This document shows, one piece after another, positions 18,435 through 26,822 of a stretch of DNA of 64,000 nucleotides (position 1 is the stretch's first letter; every line of letters starts with the position of its first letter). The notes under the pieces were generated by a model, which was not told where the DNA came from, searched no databases, and saw only the letters and a list, made by a program, of their open reading frames with translations. The position numbers and the translations under genes were made by a program. Source of the stretch: Acidimicrobiia bacterium (GTDB lineage Bacteria > Actinomycetota > Acidimicrobiia > IMCC26256 > JAGPDB01); the NCBI GenBank assembly GCA_018057765.1, contig JAGPDB010000007.1:1-64000 (forward strand). The letters are read 5' to 3'.

Positions 18435-19855
18435 TATTCTCCTTTCGATCTTGCAAACTTTTTAGATATCTTTTGTGGAATTATCATTGTTCCATTCTTA
18501 ATATTATCCACAGCAGTTTCATTAGAAATTCTTAGTAGTAATGCTACAATTACATAATTTGCAACCAGTGATGAACCGCCATAACTTACGAATGGTAAAG
18601 TTAAACCAGTTAGTGGAATGACTCTTGTGACACCACCGATAATAATAAAAGACTGTATACCTAGAATTGTTGTTAGTCCAGCAGCAAAGATTTGAGAAAA
18701 ACCTTTATTCGCTCTTATTGCAATTCTAAATCCGCTGGCAACTAGTAAGAAAAGTGTGATTATTATTGCGCAACTTCCTAAGAACCCAAGTTCCTCTCCA
18801 ATGGCTGCAAACACAAAATCAGAACTTGCAAGTGGGATTTTTTGCGGTGTACCGAGCCCTAAACCTGTACCTTTTATTCCACCAGTCCCAAAAGAGAATA
18901 GTGATTGGATTAATTGAAAGCCACCCTTATCAGATTTTGGCCAGGGGTTAAGCCAAGTATCGAATCGCGTTTGAACATGCCCAAAGAGTTGATATGCTAT
19001 GACTGCAGCGCCCGAAAACATCAATATACCAAATGCTAAAAAGCTAGCCCTATTGGTAGCAATATATAACATTGCACTAAAAACAGCAAAAAATAGTAAT
19101 GATGAACCTAAATCTTTTTGCCTAACCATTACTAAAATCGAAGTTCCCCAAGCAACAAGCAAGGGACCAAAATATTTAATGTCGGGAATATTTATAAAAC
19201 CAAATTTTTTCCTAGAATTACTGAGCAATTCTTTAGTATCAGCTAAATATGATGCAATAAATATAGTCAGAAATACCTTAGCCACCTCACCTGGTTGGAA
19301 AGTAAAACTTCCAACTTTTATCCACAGCCTTGCGCCGTATATTTCTTTTCCAAAAAAAGGTAATTCTGGTAACAATATTGAAAATAAACCAAGGAAAGCA
19401 AAAGTGTACCTATATCTGTGTAATAGAGAAACTTTTTTTACGACTAATAATGTTCCAATGAATGCAACTATGCCTAATGCTGTCCAAAGTGCTTGTGCTT
19501 GTGCTTGATCTTCGTTTAAACGCGAAATAATAATAAAACCTACGCCATTGAGCAATATTGATAGTGGTAAAATTGTTGCGTCAGCTCGTGGTGCTAAAAT
19601 CCAAGTAGCAGCATGCGCTATTAAAACTAAAATCACCATGAACATTAATAGTGTAGGTGCTTGTTCTGGAATATAATCCTTGTCAACTAAGGAAGTCAAT
19701 ATATATCCACTTATAGTTATAATAGCTCCGAAACTACATAACAAAAGTTCAGGTAATCTTGTACGAACTTTCGAACGTGGGATCAAAATATATTCCACAT
19801 CAGATGTAATACCCGACGCGTTTTCATTTAATACTGAATTAGCATTTAACTCCAT
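18434..19855 (-). CDS. rodA: SEDS glycosyltransferase RodA/FtsW family
   Basis: A peptidoglycan polymerase of the SEDS family with about ten membrane helices. It shows the conserved FQPGEVAK segment (about residue 185) and the C-terminal GLTLPFVSYGGSS signature. The pairing with pbpA identifies it as RodA rather than FtsW. The pstP stop lies two bases upstream. Two perfect DnaA-box sequences occur within this coding region (18504-18512 and 19318-19326), possibly by chance. Confidence 0.95.
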   Translation of the reverse strand: MELNANSVLNENASGITSDVEYILIPRSKVRTRLPELLLCSFGAIITISGYILTSLVDKDYIPEQAPTLLMFMVILVLIAHAATWILAPRADATILPLSILLNGVGFIIISRLNEDQAQAQALWTALGIVAFIGTLLVVKKVSLLHRYRYTFAFLGLFSILLPELPFFGKEIYGARLWIKVGSFTFQPGEVAKVFLTIFIASYLADTKELLSNSRKKFGFINIPDIKYFGPLLVAWGTSILVMVRQKDLGSSLLFFAVFSAMLYIATNRASFLAFGILMFSGAAVIAYQLFGHVQTRFDTWLNPWPKSDKGGFQLIQSLFSFGTGGIKGTGLGLGTPQKIPLASSDFVFAAIGEELGFLGSCAIIITLFLLVASGFRIAIRANKGFSQIFAAGLTTILGIQSFIIIGGVTRVIPLTGLTLPFVSYGGSSLVANYVIVALLLRISNETAVDNIKNGTMIIPQKISKKFARSKGE

Positions 19856-19857
19856 GC

Positions 19858-21105
19858 TTACTGTCCACCTACATTTGTTGGTGGAGGAATTACTATTGCA
19901 TTTGGATCAGCAACTACAGTGGTCGTCGTTGAAGTAGTCGTAGAGTTTAGATAATCAAAAGGGTCTTGTTGGGATTTAGTTTTCCCGCTATCTAATCTTG
20001 CCTTCTCAACCATTTTAAGCGCGTCTTTACGTGTATTAAAGCGTGTGTGTCTTGTAACTAAAAGTTTGTCAGATGGTGTTAAATTTTTATAGTCAATACC
20101 TGTCTCGGTATCTAATTCAGGTTCCCAAATTAATACACCACCTATACGACCAGACATTATTACCAATTGACCATTCTTTTGATCTAAAAAATACCCATTA
20201 TGTGCGTATGAAAACACAGTTTGATAGATACCTATACCTAAGGCTGCAACAACAATTAATGATATGACTATTCTTGTGATAAATGGGTAGCGTCCTTTTC
20301 GCAAAACAGACTTAGGGATATTATTATCTGGTGTAGAAATTGATCTAGCTACTTTTATTTTCTCTGGTAATTCTACTTTTGGATTTATAACGTCAAGGAC
20401 AATAACTGTGATGTTATCAGTTCCACCTTGTGCATTCGCTTTAGCAACCAGCTCGTGGGCGCAATCAATTGGTGACTCGTATTGTTTTAATATTATTAGT
20501 ATGTCATCATCTCGAACCATTGACGTAAGACCATCGGAACATAGTAGATAACGATCATTTTTCAAAAATGCTATTGGTGTAACATCAACATTGACTTTAT
20601 CTTCAATGCCAAGTGCGCGCGTTATAACACTTCTTCTTGGGTGAACATTTGCTTCTTCTTCTGTTATCTCGCCAGCTTGGACTAATTCTTCAACGAGTGA
20701 ATGATCTTTTGTTATTCGTTCTAGTTCTCCAACAGGCTTTCCATCGTTATCTCTATGTAAAACATAAGCGCGAGAATCACCTACATGCGCAATGGATAGT
20801 TCGCTCTTGTCTGAGAATCCAAGCACAGTTATTGTCGTGCCCATTCCGCTTAGGTCAATATCGCTTGCAGCTTTATTCCTTACAGCAGTATTGGCCCTCT
20901 TAATTGCTTCTTCAATATCGATACCACTTGCAGTTGTTGCTCTAATAGTCTCAATCGCAACTGCGCTAGCAATTTCACCTGCATTGTGTCCGCCCATTCC
21001 ATCAGCTACGGCGAACACAAATAGATCACCGTCAACAAGAACTGAGTCTTCGTTCGCTTTACGAACTTTTCCAACGTCGGTTATAGCGCCAACTTGAACT
21101 TTCAT
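19858..21105 (-). CDS. pstP: PP2C Ser/Thr phosphatase PstP
   Basis: Removes phosphate from PknB substrates. The PP2C domain (about 1-240) shows the metal-binding Asp motifs NEDSVLV, ADGMGGHNAGE, HVGDSRAYV, CSDGLTSM and GGTDNITV. A helix at about 278-298 and an external segment follow, ending in a Thr-rich tail. The gene overlaps fhaB by four bases (21102-21105), indicating translational coupling. It is the counterpart of PknB in the operon. Confidence 0.95.
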   Translation of the reverse strand: MKVQVGAITDVGKVRKANEDSVLVDGDLFVFAVADGMGGHNAGEIASAVAIETIRATTASGIDIEEAIKRANTAVRNKAASDIDLSGMGTTITVLGFSDKSELSIAHVGDSRAYVLHRDNDGKPVGELERITKDHSLVEELVQAGEITEEEANVHPRRSVITRALGIEDKVNVDVTPIAFLKNDRYLLCSDGLTSMVRDDDILIILKQYESPIDCAHELVAKANAQGGTDNITVIVLDVINPKVELPEKIKVARSISTPDNNIPKSVLRKGRYPFITRIVISLIVVAALGIGIYQTVFSYAHNGYFLDQKNGQLVIMSGRIGGVLIWEPELDTETGIDYKNLTPSDKLLVTRHTRFNTRKDALKMVEKARLDSGKTKSQQDPFDYLNSTTTSTTTTVVADPNAIVIPPPTNVGGQ

Positions 21106-21569
21106 CTTATTACCTCAAAAACAGATCTGCCAATTTGAACTCTGTCACCCTTTTTTATGCGTGATAATGCGTTAACTTTTTTTCCATTTAACAATGTGCC
21201 ATTTGTTGATTTGAGATCTTCTAGAAAAAAACCTTTACCTTGGCGAAATAATCTCACGTGCACTTGAGATATTGCTGTATCGTGTGTGAGTGTAACCGTA
21301 CAGCCTGGTGCTCTACCAATGGTCGATTCTTCGTCAATTTCAAATTTTTCACCAGCGATATTTTCTGGACTCAAACCTAGAAGTGAGAGTCTCGCATTTT
21401 TATTTTTTAATTTTGAAGATACCACATTTTTTGATTCATTTGGAGCGTTTGCTATCATGACAGGTTGTGGTTTTAACTCGCGCGCCGCTACTCGCGTAAC
21501 AATAAAAAGAAAAAAGTAAATTGCAGCTAGTAAGAAGTAATTTAATAATTTTAGGAGTGATTCACTCAA
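21102..21569 (-). CDS. fhaB: FHA-domain protein FhaB (FipA)
   Basis: An N-terminal membrane helix (about 7-28), a linker, then a FHA phosphothreonine-binding domain (about 75-155) with IGRAPGCTVTL, SQVHVRL and KSTNGTLLNG. The 155-residue length matches mycobacterial FhaB/FipA, which links PknB signalling to FtsZ-FtsQ. The start is TTG 21567-21569 by frame, with a weak ribosome site. It overlaps pstP by four bases. Confidence 0.92.
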   Translation of the reverse strand: MSESLLKLLNYFLLAAIYFFLFIVTRVAARELKPQPVMIANAPNESKNVVSSKLKNKNARLSLLGLSPENIAGEKFEIDEESTIGRAPGCTVTLTHDTAISQVHVRLFRQGKGFFLEDLKSTNGTLLNGKKVNALSRIKKGDRVQIGRSVFEVIR

Positions 21570-21581
21570 AGGATTAGCTTT

Positions 21582-22238
21582 CTATTCGTGTGCTTGGAAT
21601 TCGAATGTGGTATTTCCGAATGTTATTTTGTCACCTATAACTAGTGTGTGAGAGGCTATTGTTTCTCCATTAACTTGTGTTCCATTAGTTGAACCTTTGT
21701 CAATTAGCTCGTAACCTTCAGCATTCTTTATAATTTCTGCATGTAATCTTGAAACACGTGAATCTGTCAAAGACACACCACATGTTGTAAGTCTACCAAC
21801 AGTTGTAGTCTCATTAGAAAGTTCAATTTTTTCATCATTTGGGCCTAGAAGTACCCCCTTATTAGCGCCCCTTCCCTGGTCAAATGCAGTTTTTATTTCT
21901 ATTTGGCCTGGATCGACTGATGAGTCAGATATGAGCGTTACATTTATTGGTCCAACTAATCTATAATTTTCTGAATTCGCATGATCGCGAACGATGATAC
22001 AAAGTTCATCGGCCAAGTTTCCTAATATTCCATCTAGCTGTTCAACGTCTTTATTTGAAAGGTGTACAGTTATATTATTAGGTACCGTTGCCCCTTGTGT
22101 TGTAATTGTTCGTTGAGTCTCGAGTCTTCTAATTATTGCGCGACCAATTTCTACTGGTTGAACACGTGATGAAAAGGTTTTAGAGAAGACACCTTCAACT
22201 AGACGTTCAAGACGCCTTTCGAATCCTTGTAAAGCCAT
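21582..22238 (-). CDS. fhaA: FHA-domain protein FhaA (DUF3662 + FHA)
   Basis: First gene of the operon. The N-terminal DUF3662 domain (about 1-110; GFERRLERLVEGVFSK is typical) is followed by a FHA domain (about 135-215) with VGRLTTCGVSL, SRLHAEI and GSTNGTQVNG. At 218 residues it lacks the long, low-complexity linker seen in M. tuberculosis FhaA. FhaA binds phosphorylated MviN/MurJ in mycobacteria. TAGCCT six bases before the ATG suggests a leaderless operon transcript. Confidence 0.93.
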   Translation of the reverse strand: MALQGFERRLERLVEGVFSKTFSSRVQPVEIGRAIIRRLETQRTITTQGATVPNNITVHLSNKDVEQLDGILGNLADELCIIVRDHANSENYRLVGPINVTLISDSSVDPGQIEIKTAFDQGRGANKGVLLGPNDEKIELSNETTTVGRLTTCGVSLTDSRVSRLHAEIIKNAEGYELIDKGSTNGTQVNGETIASHTLVIGDKITFGNTTFEFQAHE

Positions 22239-22244
22239 TCCACT

Positions 22245-22250
22245 AGGCTA
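22245..22250 (-). promoter_or_regulatory. -10 box of the fhaA-pknB operon (leaderless)
   Basis: TAGCCT on the minus strand, six bases before the fhaA ATG. It is the same hexamer and spacing as at fabI, and there is no ribosome site. Confidence 0.55.
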
Positions 22251-22341
22251 CTTGCTTTTAATGCTTTTTTATCGCATTTTACTGATGTTATATTTGTATT
22301 GTTATATGATTAGTCTAAGTTCGATTATATAAAGGAAATCT

Positions 22342-22764
22342 ATGTCAGAAAATGAATTGATCAAAAACGGAGAAAAAAGTAAAGCATATGTTATTCATAA
22401 ACTTATGGCAGTAGTTTTAGACCTTTTAGTTGTAGCCATTTTTGTTGGTATAGGTTCACGAGAACATGATATTGAATATACTTTTGGATTCGGATTGCTT
22501 ACTGCATTGCCTTTTATAGCAGCTTTCTTCGTAGTGCAAGCTGTCGTTGCGTCTGATTTGCGAAGTATAAAAAGTGCCGTTATCTCGTCGGTCATTTCTG
22601 TTCCAATTGCTATTGGTATTCGTGTATCTTTACCTAGATTGGCCGGTCGTGAAGCATTTGAATTTAAACCTGTTTTTGCTTTAATTTCATTTTTGTTCTT
22701 AACATTTGGATGGGTTATTTGGAGATTTGCTCTTGGTAAGTTAAGACCATCAACATCCAAATAA
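22342..22764 (+). CDS. DUF3054 family membrane protein
   Basis: A 140-residue protein with four membrane helices and the family's early GSREHD segment (about residue 33) plus a late TFGWVIWRF helix. Function is unknown. AAAGGAAA (22331-22338) is a good ribosome site, so this gene is not leaderless. It is divergent from the fhaA operon and may share its regulatory region. DUF3054 proteins are common in actinobacteria. Confidence 0.75.
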   Translation: MSENELIKNGEKSKAYVIHKLMAVVLDLLVVAIFVGIGSREHDIEYTFGFGLLTALPFIAAFFVVQAVVASDLRSIKSAVISSVISVPIAIGIRVSLPRLAGREAFEFKPVFALISFLFLTFGWVIWRFALGKLRPSTSK

Positions 22765-22834
22765 GACTATTGTTTCGTACATATTAAAAGACATTATTAT
22801 TTAAAAATAAAAATTTTAAATGGGCGGTGATTAA

Positions 22835-23494
22835 ATGGGACTATTTACAAACCCCTACTATGAGCGTAAAAAAGTGATGATTGACAAAGATCGTGCACTA
22901 TACGGTCGAGACGAAGTAATGAACATAACGGGTGTTCATTACGTAAAAGGTACGCCTATCAAAGGACCGTTTGATAGAAAATATGAAATTGCCTATTTCG
23001 CTTTGGGTTGTTTTTGGGGCGCTGAAAAGCTTTTCTGGAAAATAGATGGTGTTTATACAACTGCTAGTGGTTATCAAGGTGGATATACAAAAAATCCTAC
23101 ATATGAAGAGGTTTGTACAGCTAAAACGGGACATACTGAAACTGTAATGGTTGTTTTCGATCCTCATATAATTTCATATGAAAATTTGGTCATAAAATTT
23201 TTTGAAGGTCACGATCCAACTCAATATATGGGCCAAGGAAACGATATTGGTACAGAGTACAGAAGTGCCATATTCCCAACATCAGAAATTCAATTTGAAA
23301 TTGCTATGAAGATTAAAGATTCATACAATAAGACATTGAATTTGAGAGGAATCGGGGAGATAACTACAGAGTTATATTTCTTACCAACACCTACGTTTTA
23401 TTATGCAGAAGAAGTTCATCAACAATTTCTAAGTAAAAATCCTAATGGTTACTGCAATTTAAGAGGTACAGGTATTGCTTGTGCAATTAGCTAA
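22835..23494 (+). CDS. msrA: Peptide methionine-S-sulfoxide reductase MsrA
   Basis: Repairs oxidised methionine in proteins and free methionine sulfoxide. The catalytic Cys59 sits in ALGCFWGAEK; the Glu and Tyr partners in GHTETV, GQGNDIGTEYRSAI are present. The C-terminal NGYC with a following RGTGIAC gives candidate resolving cysteines. Length 219 is usual. GGCGGTG upstream of ATG 22835 may serve as a ribosome site. It is followed 30 bases later by the UbiB-like gene, which has its own promoter box. Confidence 0.95.
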   Translation: MGLFTNPYYERKKVMIDKDRALYGRDEVMNITGVHYVKGTPIKGPFDRKYEIAYFALGCFWGAEKLFWKIDGVYTTASGYQGGYTKNPTYEEVCTAKTGHTETVMVVFDPHIISYENLVIKFFEGHDPTQYMGQGNDIGTEYRSAIFPTSEIQFEIAMKIKDSYNKTLNLRGIGEITTELYFLPTPTFYYAEEVHQQFLSKNPNGYCNLRGTGIACAIS

Positions 23495-23511
23495 TTCTAC
23501 ATTGAGTGAAA

Positions 23512-23517
23512 TAGGCT
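23512..23517 (+). promoter_or_regulatory. -10 box of UbiB-like gene (leaderless)
   Basis: TAGGCT followed by six bases (ATCTAC) and the ATG. This is the same arrangement as at other first genes in the window. Confidence 0.5.
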
Positions 23518-23523
23518 ATCTAC

Positions 23524-25140
23524 ATGGCAATATTAAGCAAATCGCTTGAAAGCAGTAAAAGTCCTAAAGATACTACATGGGGCAGTTTTTCAAACCGAGC
23601 ACCTTGGAATTTGAATGAACAAGAGTGTCTAGATTTTGACGCCAAAACCAATGAAATACGAGCAGAAGTTCATTACGAAGCAAGTAAACTGTTGGAAAAA
23701 AAACATTTTGTGCCAATTGGCAGAATGATAGTAGCTGTATTGAGAATTGGTGTAGCTGTTTCAAGTTGGTATATATTTGACAAAAGAAAAGGTAGAGAAA
23801 AATCTTATAAATCAATATCAAGAAAGCTTAGAAAGCAATTCGTACATTTAGGTTCTACCTATATAAAACTTGGCCAAATTATATCTTCCGGTGAAGGCCT
23901 TTTTCCAAATGAATTAGTTGATGAATTTAAATTACTGCGAGATCAAGTAGAGCCAGAAAAATATTTTGATATAAAAAATGTTATCGAAAAAGATTTTGGC
24001 CGTCCCTTAGAAACAATTTTTTCTTCTTTTAATAAACAACCATTAGCGGCAGCTTCGATTGCGCAAGTTCATGAAGCAACTTTGATAACTGGTGAAAAGG
24101 TTGTTGTAAAAGTTCAACGGCCTCAAGTAAACGCATTAGTTAAAAAAGATATAAAAGCACTAACTTGGCTGGCGCCAAAAATGGTAGGACGGATACCGGT
24201 TACTGCATTGGCTAATCCGCCCGCTCTGGTCGAAGTATTTTGTGAAACAATATCCGAAGAACTAGATTTCCGTCTAGAGGCACAGTCGATGTTAGAAGTT
24301 GCGAGAGTCTTTGTTCAAACAAATCAGAATTCTATAGTTGTTCCAAGGCCATATATCTCTATGGTAACAAAACGTGTCTTGGTGATGGAACAAATGTATG
24401 GATTTGCGCTTGATGACGTTGATTCCATTCGTGCGGCAGATATTGATACAAAAGAATTTTTAAGAGCAGGATTGATTTCATTTTTGGAGGGCGCATTAAT
24501 ATATGGTGTATTTCATGGAGATCTTCATGGAGGAAATCTGTTTGTCCAAACAGATGGTAAAACTGCACTATTTGATTTCGGTATTACCGGGCATTTTAAC
24601 GAATTGCAACGCAAAGCGTTTATGAGATTAATCATTGCAGGTATGTCAGGTGACATTGAGCAACAATTGGTAGCATTGCTTGATCTAGGCGCATTTCCTA
24701 AAGACACAAATTTAAAAGAAGTGATGGATGACCTTGGGTTAAATGATCCAGTTAAAGATCCAGTTAAAATGTCAAGCGATCAATTAACCGATGAGTTAAA
24801 AAACCTCACAAAAAAATTATTAGGTTATGGTGCGCATGCTCCTAAAGAACTTATGTTATTTGTTAAAAATTTAATGTTTCTTGATGGGGCAACTGGGGCT
24901 TTAGCGCCAGATCTAGATATCCTTGGAGAAATATCACATGTTTATACATATTTTATGTCCGAATATGGAGCAAAAATATTCGAAGATTTACAAATCGATG
25001 GAGATGAACTCAAATTTGATAAAAATGCACTGTTAGATTCAATGAGGGTGGAAGATAAAGTCGATACACTCACATATCAACAATTAAGAACTAGACGTGA
25101 AATAATCAAAAAAAGAATGATGGATAAGGTGGATGATTAA
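23524..25140 (+). CDS. ABC1/UbiB (AarF) family atypical kinase
   Basis: A protein-kinase-like ATPase of the ABC1 family, associated with isoprenoid quinone metabolism or lipid homeostasis. Hallmarks are the KxGQ motif (KLGQIISSGEGLFP, about residue 115), the Ala-rich loop (LAAASIAQVHEA), VVVKVQRP with the catalytic Lys, and FHGDLHGGNLF followed by FDFGITG. There is no clear C-terminal membrane pair. The length (538) is typical. Lgt starts three bases after the stop. The substrate is unknown for actinobacterial members. Confidence 0.9.
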   Translation: MAILSKSLESSKSPKDTTWGSFSNRAPWNLNEQECLDFDAKTNEIRAEVHYEASKLLEKKHFVPIGRMIVAVLRIGVAVSSWYIFDKRKGREKSYKSISRKLRKQFVHLGSTYIKLGQIISSGEGLFPNELVDEFKLLRDQVEPEKYFDIKNVIEKDFGRPLETIFSSFNKQPLAAASIAQVHEATLITGEKVVVKVQRPQVNALVKKDIKALTWLAPKMVGRIPVTALANPPALVEVFCETISEELDFRLEAQSMLEVARVFVQTNQNSIVVPRPYISMVTKRVLVMEQMYGFALDDVDSIRAADIDTKEFLRAGLISFLEGALIYGVFHGDLHGGNLFVQTDGKTALFDFGITGHFNELQRKAFMRLIIAGMSGDIEQQLVALLDLGAFPKDTNLKEVMDDLGLNDPVKDPVKMSSDQLTDELKNLTKKLLGYGAHAPKELMLFVKNLMFLDGATGALAPDLDILGEISHVYTYFMSEYGAKIFEDLQIDGDELKFDKNALLDSMRVEDKVDTLTYQQLRTRREIIKKRMMDKVDD

Positions 25141-25143
25141 TAA

Positions 25144-25983
25144 ATGACTTATTTAAAAAATTCACTAATTGGCTATGTTCCTGCACCACCATTCGATTCA
25201 ATAGGTTTCGTTCGCATTTACGGTCTTACAATGGCGTTAGCTATTGGTGTAGCAGTGCTGATTGCACATAAAAGGTATGCAAAAAGAAATAGCAATTCAA
25301 CATTAGTTATAGATGTTTTTTTGCCAGTTGTGATATCTGGAATTATAGGAGCACGTATTTACCATTTGTTTACAGGATATAATTGGAGTCGAGATGGAAT
25401 TGTTGGAACAATTAAATTGCGTAATGGCGGTTTATCCATTTGGGGAGCGGTTATTGGCGGAGCTTTGATGGTTGCATTCATTTGCCATCGAAAAAAAGTT
25501 TCATTTTTACGATTGGGAGATTCAATCGCCGTAGCTTTGTTATTTGCCCAAGCAATAGGGCGTTTCGGAAACTACTTTAATCAAGAGCTGTTCGGAAAAC
25601 CTTCAAATAGTTTTTGGGCCTTAAAAGTTGACCCGATATATCGTCCTGTAGGATTTGAAAATGTCTCAACTTTTCACCCAACATTTTTATATGAAGCGCT
25701 ATGGTGCATTATTCTTGCGGGCATAATAATTTTTCTAGAGAGAAGAGTCGCCAATTGGCCAAAAGGGGCATCTCTCGCTACATATATTGGTGGATATTGT
25801 TTGGGGCGAAGTATATTTGAATATTTACGTATTGATACTGCAACAAAAGTCTTCGGAATACGATTTAACTTAATGTTATCTATAGTTTTATGTCTAGCCG
25901 GCTTCTTGTGGTTGATGAAGCTTCTTATTTCCAATAAAGATATAGAAAAATATTCTGAGCTCTCAATACCTGAAGCTGAATAA
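25144..25983 (+). CDS. lgt: Prolipoprotein diacylglyceryl transferase
   Basis: Transfers diacylglycerol from phosphatidylglycerol to the lipobox cysteine of lipoproteins. A seven-helix membrane protein with the Lgt signature GRFGNYFNQELFG (about residues 139-151), the HLFTGY segment and a C-terminal GRSIFEYLRID. Its clients in this window include the lipoproteins at 34302 and 53586. It follows the UbiB-like gene directly, so they are probably co-transcribed. Confidence 0.96.
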   Translation: MTYLKNSLIGYVPAPPFDSIGFVRIYGLTMALAIGVAVLIAHKRYAKRNSNSTLVIDVFLPVVISGIIGARIYHLFTGYNWSRDGIVGTIKLRNGGLSIWGAVIGGALMVAFICHRKKVSFLRLGDSIAVALLFAQAIGRFGNYFNQELFGKPSNSFWALKVDPIYRPVGFENVSTFHPTFLYEALWCIILAGIIIFLERRVANWPKGASLATYIGGYCLGRSIFEYLRIDTATKVFGIRFNLMLSIVLCLAGFLWLMKLLISNKDIEKYSELSIPEAE

Positions 25984-26011
25984 TTTTACTAATTTTCGAT
26001 AGTCTTGACGC

Positions 26012-26782
26012 ATGACTGTAATTGAAAAAAATCTAGATAAGCCAAACGAAAATAATTCTTCAATTGCCGCTAAAGCAATTCATGTAACAAAATCTTATGG
26101 AATTGATGAAGCGCAAATTAATGCACTCGATGATGTAACTGTAGAATTTAATACAGGTGAATTTACTGCAATAATGGGGCCATCTGGCTCAGGGAAATCT
26201 ACTTTGATGCATTGTATTGCTGGACTTGACCGAATCTCTAGTGGTGAAGTTTGGATTGGTGATATCGATATAACTCGTATGAGTGAAAAGAAACTCACTT
26301 TAATACGTAGAAAAAAGATCGGTTTTATTTTTCAATCTTTTAATTTACTTCCAACGCTTAATGCAAGAGAAAATATTGAATTACCTTCGAGTCTGTCTGG
26401 TAGGAAGACTGAAAAGAAATGGTTCGACCAAGTTATAGAAATTTTAGGTATTAAAGATCGTTTGTTACATAAGCCGAGTGAACTTTCTGGTGGTCAACAA
26501 CAAAGAGTTGCAGTTGCTCGTGCATTAGCTGCACAACCAGAGGTTATTTTTGCAGATGAACCAACAGGTAATCTAGATTCAAAAGCTGGTACTCAGGTAT
26601 TGAAATTCATGCGAGATGCTGTCGATGAACACAATCAAACAATTGTAATGGTTACACATGATGCACATGCTGCTGCTTTTGCAGACCGAATCATCTTTTT
26701 AAGTGATGGTAAAATCGTAGATGAAATGCGAGAACCAACAACTCAAAGCGTGCTTGATAAATTAAAGAGTCTTGGTAATTAA
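26012..26782 (+). CDS. ABC transporter ATPase, MacB/LolD type
   Basis: The ATPase partner of the next gene. It shows Walker A GPSGSGKST (about residue 56), the Q-loop FIFQSFNLLPT, signature LSGGQQQRVAVARALA, Walker B VIFADEPTGNLDS and switch His in VTHDAHAA. This subfamily powers mechanotransmission by FtsX-type permeases rather than classical transport. The permease follows 40 bases later on the same strand. Export of a lipid, peptide or lipoprotein is possible; the substrate is not deducible. Confidence 0.94.
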   Translation: MTVIEKNLDKPNENNSSIAAKAIHVTKSYGIDEAQINALDDVTVEFNTGEFTAIMGPSGSGKSTLMHCIAGLDRISSGEVWIGDIDITRMSEKKLTLIRRKKIGFIFQSFNLLPTLNARENIELPSSLSGRKTEKKWFDQVIEILGIKDRLLHKPSELSGGQQQRVAVARALAAQPEVIFADEPTGNLDSKAGTQVLKFMRDAVDEHNQTIVMVTHDAHAAAFADRIIFLSDGKIVDEMREPTTQSVLDKLKSLGN

Positions 26783-26822
26783 TAAATTATATAAAAAATT
26801 GCGGTATGAAGGAAATTTTTAA

